Assembly: GCA_910577825.1 (NCBI GenBank)
Contig: CAJTOK010000037.1
Coordinates: 1-36,722 of the forward strand
Reading direction: 5' to 3'
Source of the DNA: an uncultured Lachnospiraceae bacterium
Lineage (GTDB): Bacteria > Bacillota > Clostridia > Lachnospirales > Lachnospiraceae
Length of the DNA: 36,722 nt
The notes beneath the pieces are model-generated. The model saw only the letters and a program-made list of their open reading frames with translations, was not told the DNA's origin and did no database searches. Numbering within the stretch: position 1 is the stretch's first letter; the number at the start of each line of letters is the position of its first letter. Of the stretch, positions 1-8,097 are shown piece by piece. The translations under genes and the position numbers were made by a program.

Positions 1-67
1 CTTGTCTATTATAACAGATTTTTTATATCATGTCCAAAAGACTAATTGAAGAAAAATAAAAAAGTAC

Positions 68-96
68 TTGCAACAAATGGAAGATTATGATAGACT
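68..96 (+). promoter_or_regulatory. possible sigma-A promoter of rpmJ
   Basis: TTGCAA at 68-73 and TAGACT at 91-96 are separated by 17 bases, each matching the consensus at four of six positions. Transcription from here would give rpmJ a leader of about 27 bases. No infA coding sequence can be read in 1-129, although infA often precedes rpmJ. Confidence 0.3.
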
Positions 97-129
97 AACA
101 AATGGACTTTATGAAAGGGGGTTATTGCT

Positions 130-243
130 GTGAAAGTCAGATCTTCAGTAAAACCAATTTGCGATAAATGTAAGGTCATCAAAAGAAAGGGAAGAATCAG
201 GGTTATCTGTGAGAATCCCAGACACAAACAGAGACAGGGCTAA
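130..243 (+). CDS. rpmJ: 50S ribosomal protein L36 (bL36)
   Basis: This 37-codon gene starts with GTG and encodes the smallest protein of the large ribosomal subunit. It binds 23S rRNA. The reading begins MKVRSSVKPICDKCKVIKRK and keeps the zinc-ribbon ligands CxxC (residues 11 and 14), then a later Cys and His near residues 27 and 32, as in the zinc-binding form of L36. The length is typical. A purine-rich site (AAAGGGGG, about 113-120) precedes the GTG at normal spacing. It lies upstream of rpsM as in most bacteria, but a hairpin with a T-tract follows it directly, so it may be a separate transcript from the alpha operon. Confidence 0.95.
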   Translation: MKVRSSVKPICDKCKVIKRKGRIRVICENPRHKQRQG

Positions 244-254
244 TTAGACAACGG

Positions 255-282
255 AAGCCAAAGCATAGTTCTTTGGTTTTTC
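255..282 (+). terminator. intrinsic terminator or attenuator after rpmJ
   Basis: CCAAAG (258-263) pairs with CTTTGG (271-276) across a 7-base loop. The stem extends through G-U and A-U pairs and is followed by TTTTT at 277-281. It lies 14 bases after the rpmJ stop. Confidence 0.6.
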
Positions 283-574
283 TGTTATTAAGATAAATCT
301 TGCTTTCTGTTCGTTATGGTACTTAGGTGTACTATGATATTGTAAATGGAGTGATTAACCATTTCAGCAAAAGGATGTGTCATTTCATCCAGGGCTGGTC
401 TTACCAACGGCAGATTGATGACTGCGGCATAAACCGGCTGTCATTTCGCAGGCAGCCTTATAGTTAAGTTTATGCTGTAAGACTACAATTTAAAGCGGCT
501 GGCAGTGCTGTTGCACTGTAATCATTTATTAACTTATTAATTTTTATAGAAAATAACGGAGGTGTAAAGTATAC
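283..574 (+). promoter_or_regulatory. non-coding leader region ahead of rpsM
   Basis: Roughly 290 bases with no supported ORF. Three short hairpins can be read: GGATG/CATCC (373-377/386-390), GGCTG/CAGCC (436-440/453-457) and CAGTGC/GCACTG (503-508/513-518, 4-base loop). A TATGAT at 333-338 could be a -10 element, but no good -35 is placed for it. The region could carry the alpha-operon promoter and a ribosomal-protein-binding leader. S4 regulates the alpha operon this way in Escherichia coli; here that is inference. Confidence 0.4.
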
Positions 575-943
575 ATGGCACGTATTAGTGGTGTAGATTT
601 ACCAAGAGAAAAACGTGTTGAAATCGGGCTTACCTATATTTATGGTATTGGCAGGGCTAGTTCCAACCGTATTTTAGCAGAAGCTAAAGTCAATCCTGAC
701 ACACGTGTGAAAGACCTTACTGATGAGGAAGTTTCACGTATCCGTGACGTTATTGATGCCACACAGACAGTTGAGGGTGATTTACGCAGGGAAATTGCAT
801 TAAACATTAAAAGACTCCAGGAAATAGGATGCTACAGGGGTATCCGCCACAGGAAGGGTCTTCCAGTACATGGACAGAAGACAAAGACTAATGCAAGAAC
901 CCGTAAGGGTCCAAAGCGCACTGTCGCAAATAAGAAGAAATAA
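575..943 (+). CDS. rpsM: 30S ribosomal protein S13 (uS13)
   Basis: A 122-residue S13 protein of the small-subunit head, contacting 16S rRNA, the P-site tRNA and the 50S bridge. The sequence starts MARISGVDLPREKRVEIGLT, followed by the helix-two-turn-helix region, and has the basic C-terminal tail (GQKTKTNARTRKGPKR) that touches tRNA. The length is normal. GGAGGTG at about 558-564 supports the ATG. It is the first gene of rpsM-rpsK-rpsD-rpoA-rplQ and follows an unusually long untranslated region. Confidence 0.98.
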   Translation: MARISGVDLPREKRVEIGLTYIYGIGRASSNRILAEAKVNPDTRVKDLTDEEVSRIRDVIDATQTVEGDLRREIALNIKRLQEIGCYRGIRHRKGLPVHGQKTKTNARTRKGPKRTVANKKK

Positions 944-985
944 TTAAGATATATTATGTACAAATCTAACTAGGAGGGTTTGACA

Positions 986-1381
986 ATGGCTAAACAGGTA
1001 GCAAAAAAGGTAAGCAAGAAGCGTGTCAGAAAGAACGTCGGACATGGACAGGCACACATACAGTCTTCCTTTAATAATACAATCGTTACGCTTACAGATG
1101 CTGAAGGAAATGCAATTTCCTGGGCAAGTGCAGGCGGGTTAGGCTTCAGGGGTTCTAAGAAGTCAACACCATATGCAGCGCAGATGGCAGCAGAAACAGC
1201 AGCTAAGGCAGCACTGCCTCATGGACTGTCTTCTGTAGATGTTATGGTTAAGGGGCCGGGTTCAGGCCGTGAAGCAGCAATACGTGCATTACAGGCATGT
1301 GGGATTGATGTTACAAGCATCAGGGACGTGACCCCGGTACCACATAACGGATGCAGGCCGCCAAAACGCCGCCGTGTATAA
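986..1381 (+). CDS. rpsK: 30S ribosomal protein S11 (uS11)
   Basis: S11 of the small-subunit platform, which helps form the mRNA exit region. The core (HIQSSFNNTIVTLTDAEGN) and the conserved C-terminus (DVTPVPHNGCRPPKRRRV) are intact, giving 131 residues. The reading frame stays open to a TTG at 980, but AGGAGGG at 972-978 sits 7 bases before the ATG at 986, so that start was chosen. It lies 42 bases after rpsM in the alpha operon. Confidence 0.98.
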   Translation: MAKQVAKKVSKKRVRKNVGHGQAHIQSSFNNTIVTLTDAEGNAISWASAGGLGFRGSKKSTPYAAQMAAETAAKAALPHGLSSVDVMVKGPGSGREAAIRALQACGIDVTSIRDVTPVPHNGCRPPKRRRV

Positions 1382-1450
1382 TTTATAACGGCAGTTTATA
1401 AGACAGGTTTTATAATAGTTGACTGGATATTATTAATAGGAGGAATAGAC

Positions 1451-2044
1451 ATGGCAAGAGATATGACGCCAGTGCTCAAAAGGTGCAGAAGTCTTGGAAT
1501 TGACCCTGTATTTATGGGAATAGATAAGAAGTCCAACAGAAATGCCAGGGCTGGCAGGAAACAGAGTGAGTATGGACTTCAGTTAAAAGAGAAACAGAAG
1601 GCTAAATTTATATATGGTGTACTTGAAAAGCCTTTCAGAAATAATTTTGCTAAAGCGCAGAAGTTAAAATATGGTACAACTGGTGAAAACCTTATGATTC
1701 TTCTTGAATTCAGGCTTGACAATGTAGTTTACAGGTTAGGGTATGGACGTACAAGGAAAGAAGCAAGGCAGGTTGTAGGGCATAAGCATATACTTGTTAA
1801 TGGCAAGTGTGTGACTATCCCTTCATACCAGGTAAAACCAGGTGATGTCATTGAAATCAAGGAAAAGCATAAAGGTAAGCAGAGATATAAAGATATTCTT
1901 GAAGTAACAGAGGGAAGGCTGGTTCCGGAATGGCTTGAAGCTGACCATGAAAACCTTTCTGGTGTTGTTAAAGAAGTCCCAACAAGAGAGCAGATAGATG
2001 TTCCTGTTAATGAAGTGCTTATCGTCGAGTTATATTCTAAGTAA
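1451..2044 (+). CDS. rpsD: 30S ribosomal protein S4 (uS4), zinc-free form
   Basis: S4 is a primary 16S rRNA-binding protein that nucleates assembly of the small-subunit body and acts as an autoregulator in several bacteria. At 197 residues it has the N-terminal S4 region followed by the S4 RNA-binding domain near residues 88-150 (RLDNVVYRLGYGRTRKEARQ). Only one Cys (CRSLGIDP) occurs in the N-terminus, so the four-Cys zinc site of some S4 proteins is missing; the protein is the C-minus type. AGGAGG at 1438-1443 supports the ATG. Confidence 0.97.
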   Translation: MARDMTPVLKRCRSLGIDPVFMGIDKKSNRNARAGRKQSEYGLQLKEKQKAKFIYGVLEKPFRNNFAKAQKLKYGTTGENLMILLEFRLDNVVYRLGYGRTRKEARQVVGHKHILVNGKCVTIPSYQVKPGDVIEIKEKHKGKQRYKDILEVTEGRLVPEWLEADHENLSGVVKEVPTREQIDVPVNEVLIVELYSK

Positions 2045-2093
2045 TATTAATCTGTGAGTATGTAAGCATAACACCCAGAAGGAGGTACTTGGA

Positions 2094-3056
2094 GTGCTTG
2101 ATTTTAAAGAACCAAATATTGAGATTGCTGAGATTTCAGAAGATAAGAGATATGGACGTTTTATTGTAGAACCTCTTGAAAGAGGATATGGTACGACTTT
2201 GGGTAATTCTCTTAGAAGAATTATGCTTTCATCATTACCGGGTACAGCTGTCAGCCATATTAAGATTGATGGCGTGGTTCATGAATTTGCCGCAATTCCT
2301 GGTGTCAAGGAAGATGTGACAGAGATTATAATGAATATTAAAAGCCTCGCTATTAAAAATAATAGTGAATTTGATGAGGTTAAGACTGCTTATGTAGAGG
2401 CATCTGGCGAGGGAGTAGTTACAGCAGCGGATATACAGGTGGATTCTGATATTGAAATAATGAACCCTGGCCAGGTTATCGCTACATTAAGCGGCGGGCC
2501 TGATTGCAAGCTTTATATCGAGATGACAATCGTAAATAACCGTGGTTATATAAGTTCAGAGAAAAATAAGAGGGAAGATTTGCCACTTAATGTTATTGCG
2601 ATTGATTCTATCTTTACACCGGTAGAGAGAGTGAACATCAAGATTGAGAATACCCGTGTTGGGCAGATTACTGATTATGATAAGCTGACATTAGATGTAT
2701 ATACAAATGGCACTATTGAGCCTAGTGATGCAGTAAGCCTTGCTGCAAAGGTTTTAAGTGACCATTTGAAATCCTTTATCAATCTTTCTGACAAGACTTC
2801 AAATATCCCTGTTATGGCAGAGAAAGAGGAGAATGATAAGGACAAAGTCCTTGAAATGAATATTGATGAACTTGAACTTTCAGTGCGTTCTTATAACTGT
2901 CTTAAAAGGGCAGGCATTAATACTGTTGAGGAACTTTGCAACCGCACATCAGAGGATATGATGAAGGTAAGAAATCTTGGACGTAAGTCTTTAGAAGAAG
3001 TATTAGCTAAGTTGAAGGAATTAGGGCTTTCACTTAACTTAGGTGACGATAATTAG
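2094..3056 (+). CDS. rpoA: DNA-directed RNA polymerase subunit alpha
   Basis: The alpha subunit dimerises to nucleate RNA polymerase assembly, and its C-terminal domain binds UP elements and activators. The 320-residue product has an N-terminal assembly domain (about 1-228, with GYGTTLGNSLRRIMLSSLPG), an acidic linker (KEENDKDK) and the alpha-CTD (about 250-315) with its helix-hairpin-helix (NLGRKSLEEV). The start is GTG, preceded by AAGGAGGT at 2079-2086. It sits between rpsD and rplQ, the standard alpha-operon position. Confidence 0.98.
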   Translation: MLDFKEPNIEIAEISEDKRYGRFIVEPLERGYGTTLGNSLRRIMLSSLPGTAVSHIKIDGVVHEFAAIPGVKEDVTEIIMNIKSLAIKNNSEFDEVKTAYVEASGEGVVTAADIQVDSDIEIMNPGQVIATLSGGPDCKLYIEMTIVNNRGYISSEKNKREDLPLNVIAIDSIFTPVERVNIKIENTRVGQITDYDKLTLDVYTNGTIEPSDAVSLAAKVLSDHLKSFINLSDKTSNIPVMAEKEENDKDKVLEMNIDELELSVRSYNCLKRAGINTVEELCNRTSEDMMKVRNLGRKSLEEVLAKLKELGLSLNLGDDN

Positions 3057-3067
3057 GAGGTAAACAA

Positions 3068-3610
3068 ATGGCAGGCTATAGAAAACTTGGAAGGACTTCC
3101 AGCCAGAGAAAAGCATTGCTCCGCAACCAGGTGACTAATCTGTTGTACCATGGAAGAATTATTACAACAGAGGCGAAAGCAAAGGAAATCCGTAAGATTG
3201 CAGAGAGAATCATTGCTTTAGGTATCAAGGAATGTAATAACTATGATACAGTTACGGTAACTGCTAAAGTTCCCCGTAAAGATAAAGATGGCAAGAGGGT
3301 TAAAGAAGTAGTAGATGGCAAGAAAGTTACTGTATATGATGAAGTGCAGAAGGAGATTAAGAAAGACCAGCCTTCAAGGCTTCATGCAAGGAAACAGATG
3401 AATAAAACACTTTACAAAGTAACAGAAGTGCCAAAGGAAATTAAAGGCCGCAAGAAAAATACAAAAACTGTAGATGTTGCTGCTAAAGTTTTAGATGAGA
3501 TAGGGCCAAAATATGCTGGACGTAATGGCAATGGCGGTTATACACGTATTGTTAAAATAGGGCCACGCAGGGGCGATGCTGCAATGGAAGTGCTTATTGA
3601 ACTTGTTTAA
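3068..3610 (+). CDS. rplQ: 50S ribosomal protein L17 (bL17), insertion-bearing form
   Basis: L17 binds 23S rRNA near the exit-tunnel side of the large subunit. The N-terminus (GYRKLGRTSSQRKALLRN) and the C-terminal core (GGYTRIVKIGPRRGDAAMEV) are standard. The protein is 180 residues against about 115-130 in most bacteria. The extra length is a charged Lys-rich block at about residues 53-104 between the LG and LHARKQ segments, and a second at about 117-137. The frame is clean, so these are real insertions and not sequencing damage. AGGAGG at 3056-3061 supports the ATG. It is the last gene of the operon and a terminator follows. Confidence 0.96.
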   Translation: MAGYRKLGRTSSQRKALLRNQVTNLLYHGRIITTEAKAKEIRKIAERIIALGIKECNNYDTVTVTAKVPRKDKDGKRVKEVVDGKKVTVYDEVQKEIKKDQPSRLHARKQMNKTLYKVTEVPKEIKGRKKNTKTVDVAAKVLDEIGPKYAGRNGNGGYTRIVKIGPRRGDAAMEVLIELV

Positions 3611-3634
3611 ACTGGGATAAATTTGTGCAGACAG

Positions 3635-3665
3635 GCTGTCACGGTAAAAGGTGGCAGCTTTTTTT
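3635..3665 (+). terminator. intrinsic terminator of the alpha operon
   Basis: GCTGTCAC (3635-3642) pairs with GTGGCAGC (3651-3658), with one G-U pair and an 8-base loop, and is followed by seven T residues. It lies 25 bases after the rplQ stop. Confidence 0.9.
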
Positions 3666-3680
3666 GTGCACACAAAAAGA

Positions 3681-3712
3681 AACCATATGGAAATACCCTT
3701 TACAGGATATTT
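3681..3712 (-). terminator. possible terminator after cheY
   Basis: Reading the minus strand downstream of cheY, GGAAATA-TCC pairs with GG-TATTTCC (one bulge), and TTTCTTTTT follows about 6 bases later. The spacing to the T-run is longer than usual, so this is only a candidate. Confidence 0.35.
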
Positions 3713-3734
3713 CCAATACAGCCCCTTCTTTCTG

Positions 3735-4136
3735 TTAGTCAGCTTTTTTTGCTGCAAGATGTTCTTCCCTGTGCTTTCTTAACAGCTCAAGGGTAGCAAG
3801 AAGCACATCATCTTCCCAAGGCTTAGGTATAAGGTACTTAACCCCTATAGCACGTACTTCTTCAAGTGTGCCTGAGTCGCACAATGAACTTAGCATAAGG
3901 ATTGTAACATCAGGGTCTTTTTCCTTTAATATTTGTGCTGTCTCCAGACCGTCAATACCTGGCATAATTATATCAAGCACTACCATGTCAGGACGTAATT
4001 CTTCATACATCTTTATGCCTTCTTCGCCGTTTTTAGCATAACCAATAACTTCATACCCATTTTCTTCAACAATATCTTTAATCTGTTTAGAAGCAAATGG
4101 CGAATCATCTACTACTAAAATAGTTGTTTTATCCAT
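3735..4136 (-). CDS. cheY: CheY-like single-domain response regulator
   Basis: A 133-residue receiver domain with no output domain, the layout of CheY, which when phosphorylated acts on the flagellar switch. The acidic pair D10-D11, the phospho-acceptor D55 (VVLDIIMPG), the Ser at 83 and the Lys at 104 (LIPKPW) are all present, so the domain should be active. AAAGGAGG precedes the ATG. It is the last gene of recD2-comFC-yvyF-cheX-cheY and lies 29 bases after a CheX-like phosphatase gene, which suggests the two form a signalling pair. A non-chemotactic receiver cannot be excluded from sequence. Confidence 0.85.
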   Translation of the reverse strand: MDKTTILVVDDSPFASKQIKDIVEENGYEVIGYAKNGEEGIKMYEELRPDMVVLDIIMPGIDGLETAQILKEKDPDVTILMLSSLCDSGTLEEVRAIGVKYLIPKPWEDDVLLATLELLRKHREEHLAAKKAD

Positions 4137-4165
4137 TTGTCATCCTCCTTTAATTATGCACATCA

Positions 4166-4615
4166 TTAATAGTAAACCGAAACACGGATTACACCTATGT
4201 CAGTTTCATAATATAGAACCAAATTTTTAGATTTTCTATCTTCTTCCCCGATTGTCTCACCTTTCTTCAGGAATACCGGAACCGTCAGCCTTGATGCACC
4301 TCCTATTTTATTACTTATATTCGACAAAGCACAACCACATACAATGTTTATATATTCGTTAATATAAAGCAGTTTCTCGTCGTCAGAGGCTGGCGTCCCG
4401 CCATTCATAACGTAAATGATATGTTCATAAACATCAGATGAGATTTCACAAACCACCAGGGAATTAAACTTTCCCTTTGTAAATACAGAACCGGTATAAC
4501 TATTATCTCTTCTTAAATCTCTGTTTGGCTCTCTTTTAAGATTTAATGAAGCTATTTTTTTAGATACCGATACGAAAGCACAATCGAAAATCTCATCTAC
4601 CTCCATATCTGTCAA
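4166..4615 (-). CDS. cheX: CheX-like chemotaxis phosphatase
   Basis: CheX proteins remove the phosphoryl group from CheY-P, using an ExxN motif. This 149-residue protein carries that motif as E87-Y-I-N90 in NEYINIVCGCALSNIS, followed by the Gly/Ala helix and the PVFLKKG strand typical of the CheX/CheC fold. The start chosen is the TTG at 4615, because AAGGAGG lies 7-8 bases upstream; the nearby ATG at 4606 would be about 16 bases away. It stands 25 bases after yvyF and 29 before cheY. Family membership rests on motif and fold pattern, and overall similarity is moderate. Confidence 0.7.
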   Translation of the reverse strand: MTDMEVDEIFDCAFVSVSKKIASLNLKREPNRDLRRDNSYTGSVFTKGKFNSLVVCEISSDVYEHIIYVMNGGTPASDDEKLLYINEYINIVCGCALSNISNKIGGASRLTVPVFLKKGETIGEEDRKSKNLVLYYETDIGVIRVSVYY

Positions 4616-4640
4616 AGAGCTCCCTCCTTTAATTCAGGCA

Positions 4641-5036
4641 TTAATTGCCCAGAAATCTCATCTTTGCGCTAGTTGCCTTTTTATCTTTCTGTGGCGATGT
4701 TGTAACATACAGATTGTTCAATGAATTTGCCATGCTCTGCTTACAGTTTGGACAGAAGCGGCCTGTAAGTATTGGCCGTCCGCATTTCTCACATTCGATT
4801 GAAACACCAGAATCTTTCGTAAAGCTTAGTCTTTCCTCCCGTACCCATCTCTTTATCTGCTGCATCGGAACATCAGTTTCTTCTGCAACCTCTGGCATGC
4901 CTGCGCCCGGATTATCATATATATACTTTCTCACCTCCAGAAATTTATCCTCCATCTCCTTCTCGCAGGCAGGACAAAGTGATTTGCCTGTATAGTCAAA
5001 TAAGTTCCCACATCTCTTACAATTTCTGACGTCCAT
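4641..5036 (-). CDS. yvyF: YvyF-family flagellar operon protein (TIGR03826-like)
   Basis: A 131-residue protein with two zinc-ribbon-like Cys pairs, CKRCGNLF...CPAC at the N-terminus and CEKCGRPI...CPNC near residue 83-96. A helix-turn-helix-like segment (MPEVAEETDVPMQQIKRWVREERL) lies between them. This matches the YvyF family, encoded just after comFC in Bacillus subtilis flagellar DNA; the comFC-yvyF order is kept here. In Bacillus it is a regulatory flagellar protein. GGGAGG precedes the ATG. The direct molecular role cannot be read from the sequence. Confidence 0.8.
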   Translation of the reverse strand: MDVRNCKRCGNLFDYTGKSLCPACEKEMEDKFLEVRKYIYDNPGAGMPEVAEETDVPMQQIKRWVREERLSFTKDSGVSIECEKCGRPILTGRFCPNCKQSMANSLNNLYVTTSPQKDKKATSAKMRFLGN

Positions 5037-5054
5037 ACCAAATACCTCCCTTCA

Positions 5055-5804
5055 TTAATATCCTTTTCCTATACAAGTACATAAAAAATAGATATTTTCT
5101 ATATGCGCATATCCCAGGGCATAAGAACATTCCTCGATTGTACTGCCAGTTGTATATATATCATCTATTATTATAACACACTTAACATTCTGATACAACT
5201 CCAAGCTTTCCTTTACTATATCAAATGCACCATGCAGATTATCCTTTCTTTCACTGTCTGACAGTTCTTTCTGGGGAATTGTATCCTTGCTGCGTACCAG
5301 CAGGTTATGTATAACCTGTATTCCTGTTAGTTTTCCTAATATGTCTGCTATAATTACTGACTGGTTGTACCCTCTTTTTAATTGCCGGTTTATATGTATT
5401 GGTACAGGTATAAGTGCATCTGGTGATATGCTTTTTATCCAGTCCCCATAAACTTCAGACATTTTCCTGGCATAGAACTCTGCATATTCCACCCTGCCGT
5501 GGTATTTAAACTCCTGTATGGACTTTTTTATATATTTATTATATACAAATACTGCCCTGCCACAAATAAATGAAGTTTCTTTTTTCATGCAGTCTGTACA
5601 AAATTCCCTGTCATCTGCTAACGGTTTGCCACATTTCATACAAAAGGGGCTTTTTACAATTTCTATTTTTTCTATGCAGCCATTACATGTGCTGTTTTCT
5701 GTTCCGGCAGGCAGGACATTTCCACATACTGGGCATCTTTCCGGGTATATAAACCCTGGAAGGTATTTAAATATATTCTTAAAAATCTTTTTCCTCCATT
5801 TCAA
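5055..5804 (-). CDS. comFC: ComF-family phosphoribosyltransferase-like protein
   Basis: ComFC/GntX proteins combine an N-terminal zinc finger with a type I phosphoribosyltransferase domain and are linked to DNA uptake and natural transformation. The product (up to 249 residues) shows CPVCGNVLP...CNGC and CMKCGKPL...CTDC pairs, then the PRPP-loop motif CVIIIDDIYTTGSTIEEC near residues 208-225. The frame opens at a TTG (5804) that overlaps the recD2 3' end by 26 bases and has no clear ribosome site. A GGAGG inside the overlap instead points to an in-frame ATT at 5786. Translational coupling to recD2 is likely. Confidence 0.85.
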   Translation of the reverse strand: MKWRKKIFKNIFKYLPGFIYPERCPVCGNVLPAGTENSTCNGCIEKIEIVKSPFCMKCGKPLADDREFCTDCMKKETSFICGRAVFVYNKYIKKSIQEFKYHGRVEYAEFYARKMSEVYGDWIKSISPDALIPVPIHINRQLKRGYNQSVIIADILGKLTGIQVIHNLLVRSKDTIPQKELSDSERKDNLHGAFDIVKESLELYQNVKCVIIIDDIYTTGSTIEECSYALGYAHIENIYFLCTCIGKGY

Positions 5805-8028
5805 CTATACGCTGGCAAAGCCCGGAATAGCGTTTCTGTTCGTTTACATTCTCTATCATCTGGTATATAACTGCTGAACTCCCTACAAGTGTAACACACT
5901 TCCTTGCCCTTGTAACGGCTGTATAAAGCAGGTTCCTGTTTAAAAGTATCTTAGGGCCGCCAAGGATGGGTATAATTACTGCAGGATATTCACTGCCTTG
6001 TGATTTATGTATTGTTACAGCATATGCAAGCTCTAATTCATCCATTTCACTGAAATTGTACTTTGCAGTCTTTCCTTCCTCAAACTCAACGGTAACGGTT
6101 TCTTCTATTTCAGATATGGTTCTTATTACACCTGTATCACCATTAAAAACGCCTGTGCCATCATCATATATATCACCAAATCTGTTAGTTTTAGTCCATT
6201 TTATCTGGTAATTATTCTTAATCTGCATTACCTTGTCATTTTCCCTGAAAAGTATCCCGTGGAACTGCTTCTCTTTTTTTCCAGGTGATTTAATATTCAT
6301 ATAATCCTGCAGGACTTTATTCAGGTTTTCTACACCAAGCGGGCCTTTCCTTGCAGGCACAAGCACTTGTATATCATATGGTGTGGCATTAACATATGGG
6401 GGCAGGTTTTTCATTATAAGCTGTATTACAACATTGGTAACATCCTGCGGGTTATCCCTTTCCAGATGGAAGAAGTCCATATTTTTATTATCTAGTTTTA
6501 TATGTATCCCTGCATTAATTTTATGGGCATTAGTTATAATCTGGCTTTCTGCTGCCTGCCTGAATATATGGCTTAGTTTTACTATATTACAAAAACCTGC
6601 CTGTATTATATCTTTTAATACATTGCCAGGGCCTACTGATGGAAGCTGGTTTGCATCCCCTGCCATTATAAGGCGTGTCCCGGGAACAGTTGCTTTTAAG
6701 AGTGCATGTAAAAGATATATATCAACCATTGAAAACTCATCTACTATAATAGCATCTGCTTCGAGTGGATGTAATTCATTTCTTTCAAAATGCAGGCCGG
6801 ATTTATCACTGCCAGACCCGCCATTTATTTCCAGAAGCCTGTGTATTGTCTGTGCCTCCCTTCCAGATGTTTCTGACATCCTTTTAGCGGCTCTTCCTGT
6901 CGGGGCGGCAAGAAGCACTTCAAGCCCTTCTTCCTCCAGAATATTTATAATTGTATTTATAGTTGTTGTTTTACCTGTGCCGGGGCCTCCTGTTATTATA
7001 AGTACACCATCCATTACAGCATGGTATACTGCCTGTTTCTGCAAATCATCAAGCACAATATCCTGCTGGCCAGAGCTGGTTCTTTTCTCTAACTCCCTGG
7101 TATCTGCCGGGAAATGTATATTTAAATCTAAAAGCATTCTTGCACAGTTTAGTTCCATATAATAGAGCCTGCTTATATAAAGCCTTTTTCCGTCATCTGT
7201 TTCTTGTATAACAATTTCTTTATCCAGTGCAAGTGCATCTGTTTCATGTGAAATAATCTCCCTGTCCACCATTAAAAGTTCTGAAGCGGCATCAAGCAGT
7301 TCATTTTCTGGCAGATAACAGTGCCCCTGTGCCCCTGACTGCTGCAAGGCATAAATTATACCGGCCTGCACCCTGTACCTGGAATCATGGTGGAATCCTG
7401 CCTTCTGCGCAATGGCATCTGCAAATTTAAATCCTATGCCATGTATGTCCTCTGCAAGCTTGTATGGGTTTTTGTGTAAAATTTCATAGATATCTTCTTT
7501 ATAATATTTATATATCTTAACAGCCATATTCATGCTTATGCCATAATCCTGCAGAAACATCATTGCGTGGCGCATCTGCCTTTTCTGTGAGAACTGTTCT
7601 GCCACACTGGCAGCCATCTTTATGCTTATTCCTTTAACTTCTGCAAGGCGTTCAGGTTCTTTTTCAATAATATTAAAAGTATCTGCACCAAACTTCCTCA
7701 CTATTCTTGCAGCAAGCGCCGGCCCTATTCCTTTTATAGCTCCTGAACCTAAGTATCTCTCCGTTGCAAATCCGTCATCAGGTATTTTTTCCTCATAACT
7801 TTCTACCTGTATTTGCGGGCCATAATTTCTGTGTACTACTTCAGTTCCCTTAACTAAAAGGTATTCCCCTTCTGATACAAAGGAGAAAAAACCTACACAG
7901 CATATTTCTTTTTCTTCCCCTTCTTCTTGTGAAGGGTCAGCCAGATATAATACCGTATAACCATTTTCTTCATTGCGGAAAGTAATACGGTCTACATATC
8001 CTTTGGCTTCTGTCATTAATAATACCAT
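5779..8028 (-). CDS. recD2: RecD2-type ATP-dependent 5'-3' DNA helicase
   Basis: A 749-residue superfamily 1B helicase of the RecD2 type, found without RecBC and implicated in genome maintenance. In order: an N-terminal OB-like region, helix-hairpin-helix repeats near 95-190 (GIGPALAARIVRKFG), Walker A GGPGTGKTTT near 345, Walker B DEFSMVD near 430, then the C-terminal helicase fold with AVTIHKSQGSEYP near 670 and YTAVTRARK. All motifs are intact. Two ATGs, at 8028 and 8016, are possible: AGAAGGGA touches the first and lies about 12 bases from the second. It heads the operon with comFC, yvyF, cheX and cheY. Confidence 0.95.
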   Translation of the reverse strand: MVLLMTEAKGYVDRITFRNEENGYTVLYLADPSQEEGEEKEICCVGFFSFVSEGEYLLVKGTEVVHRNYGPQIQVESYEEKIPDDGFATERYLGSGAIKGIGPALAARIVRKFGADTFNIIEKEPERLAEVKGISIKMAASVAEQFSQKRQMRHAMMFLQDYGISMNMAVKIYKYYKEDIYEILHKNPYKLAEDIHGIGFKFADAIAQKAGFHHDSRYRVQAGIIYALQQSGAQGHCYLPENELLDAASELLMVDREIISHETDALALDKEIVIQETDDGKRLYISRLYYMELNCARMLLDLNIHFPADTRELEKRTSSGQQDIVLDDLQKQAVYHAVMDGVLIITGGPGTGKTTTINTIINILEEEGLEVLLAAPTGRAAKRMSETSGREAQTIHRLLEINGGSGSDKSGLHFERNELHPLEADAIIVDEFSMVDIYLLHALLKATVPGTRLIMAGDANQLPSVGPGNVLKDIIQAGFCNIVKLSHIFRQAAESQIITNAHKINAGIHIKLDNKNMDFFHLERDNPQDVTNVVIQLIMKNLPPYVNATPYDIQVLVPARKGPLGVENLNKVLQDYMNIKSPGKKEKQFHGILFRENDKVMQIKNNYQIKWTKTNRFGDIYDDGTGVFNGDTGVIRTISEIEETVTVEFEEGKTAKYNFSEMDELELAYAVTIHKSQGSEYPAVIIPILGGPKILLNRNLLYTAVTRARKCVTLVGSSAVIYQMIENVNEQKRYSGLCQRIVEMEEKDF

Positions 8029-8074
8029 TCCCTTCTATAACTTCATTGTTTTATTTTGTCCAATAACAGAACAA

Positions 8075-8097
8075 AGCCACTGCAAAAAGCAGGGGCT
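8075..8097 (-). terminator. possible terminator after flgJ
   Basis: On the minus strand AGCC-C-CTGC and GCAG-T-GGCT form an 8-bp stem with one mismatch and a five-T loop, followed by TTGTTCTGTTATT. It lies between the flagellar genes and recD2. The T-tail is interrupted, so efficiency is uncertain. Confidence 0.45.

Noticed and set aside
1..129. 3' end of infA
   Set aside because: None of the three plus-strand frames shows the conserved IF-1 ending.
6383..7162. Long plus-strand ORF of 259 codons
   Set aside because: It is antisense to the RecD2 helicase domain, with Ser/Pro/Ile-rich composition typical of a shadow frame.
8029..8074. TGGACA-N17-TATAGA as a recD2 promoter
   Set aside because: It would place the transcript start on or after the first ATG, so recD2 would be leaderless despite a ribosome site.
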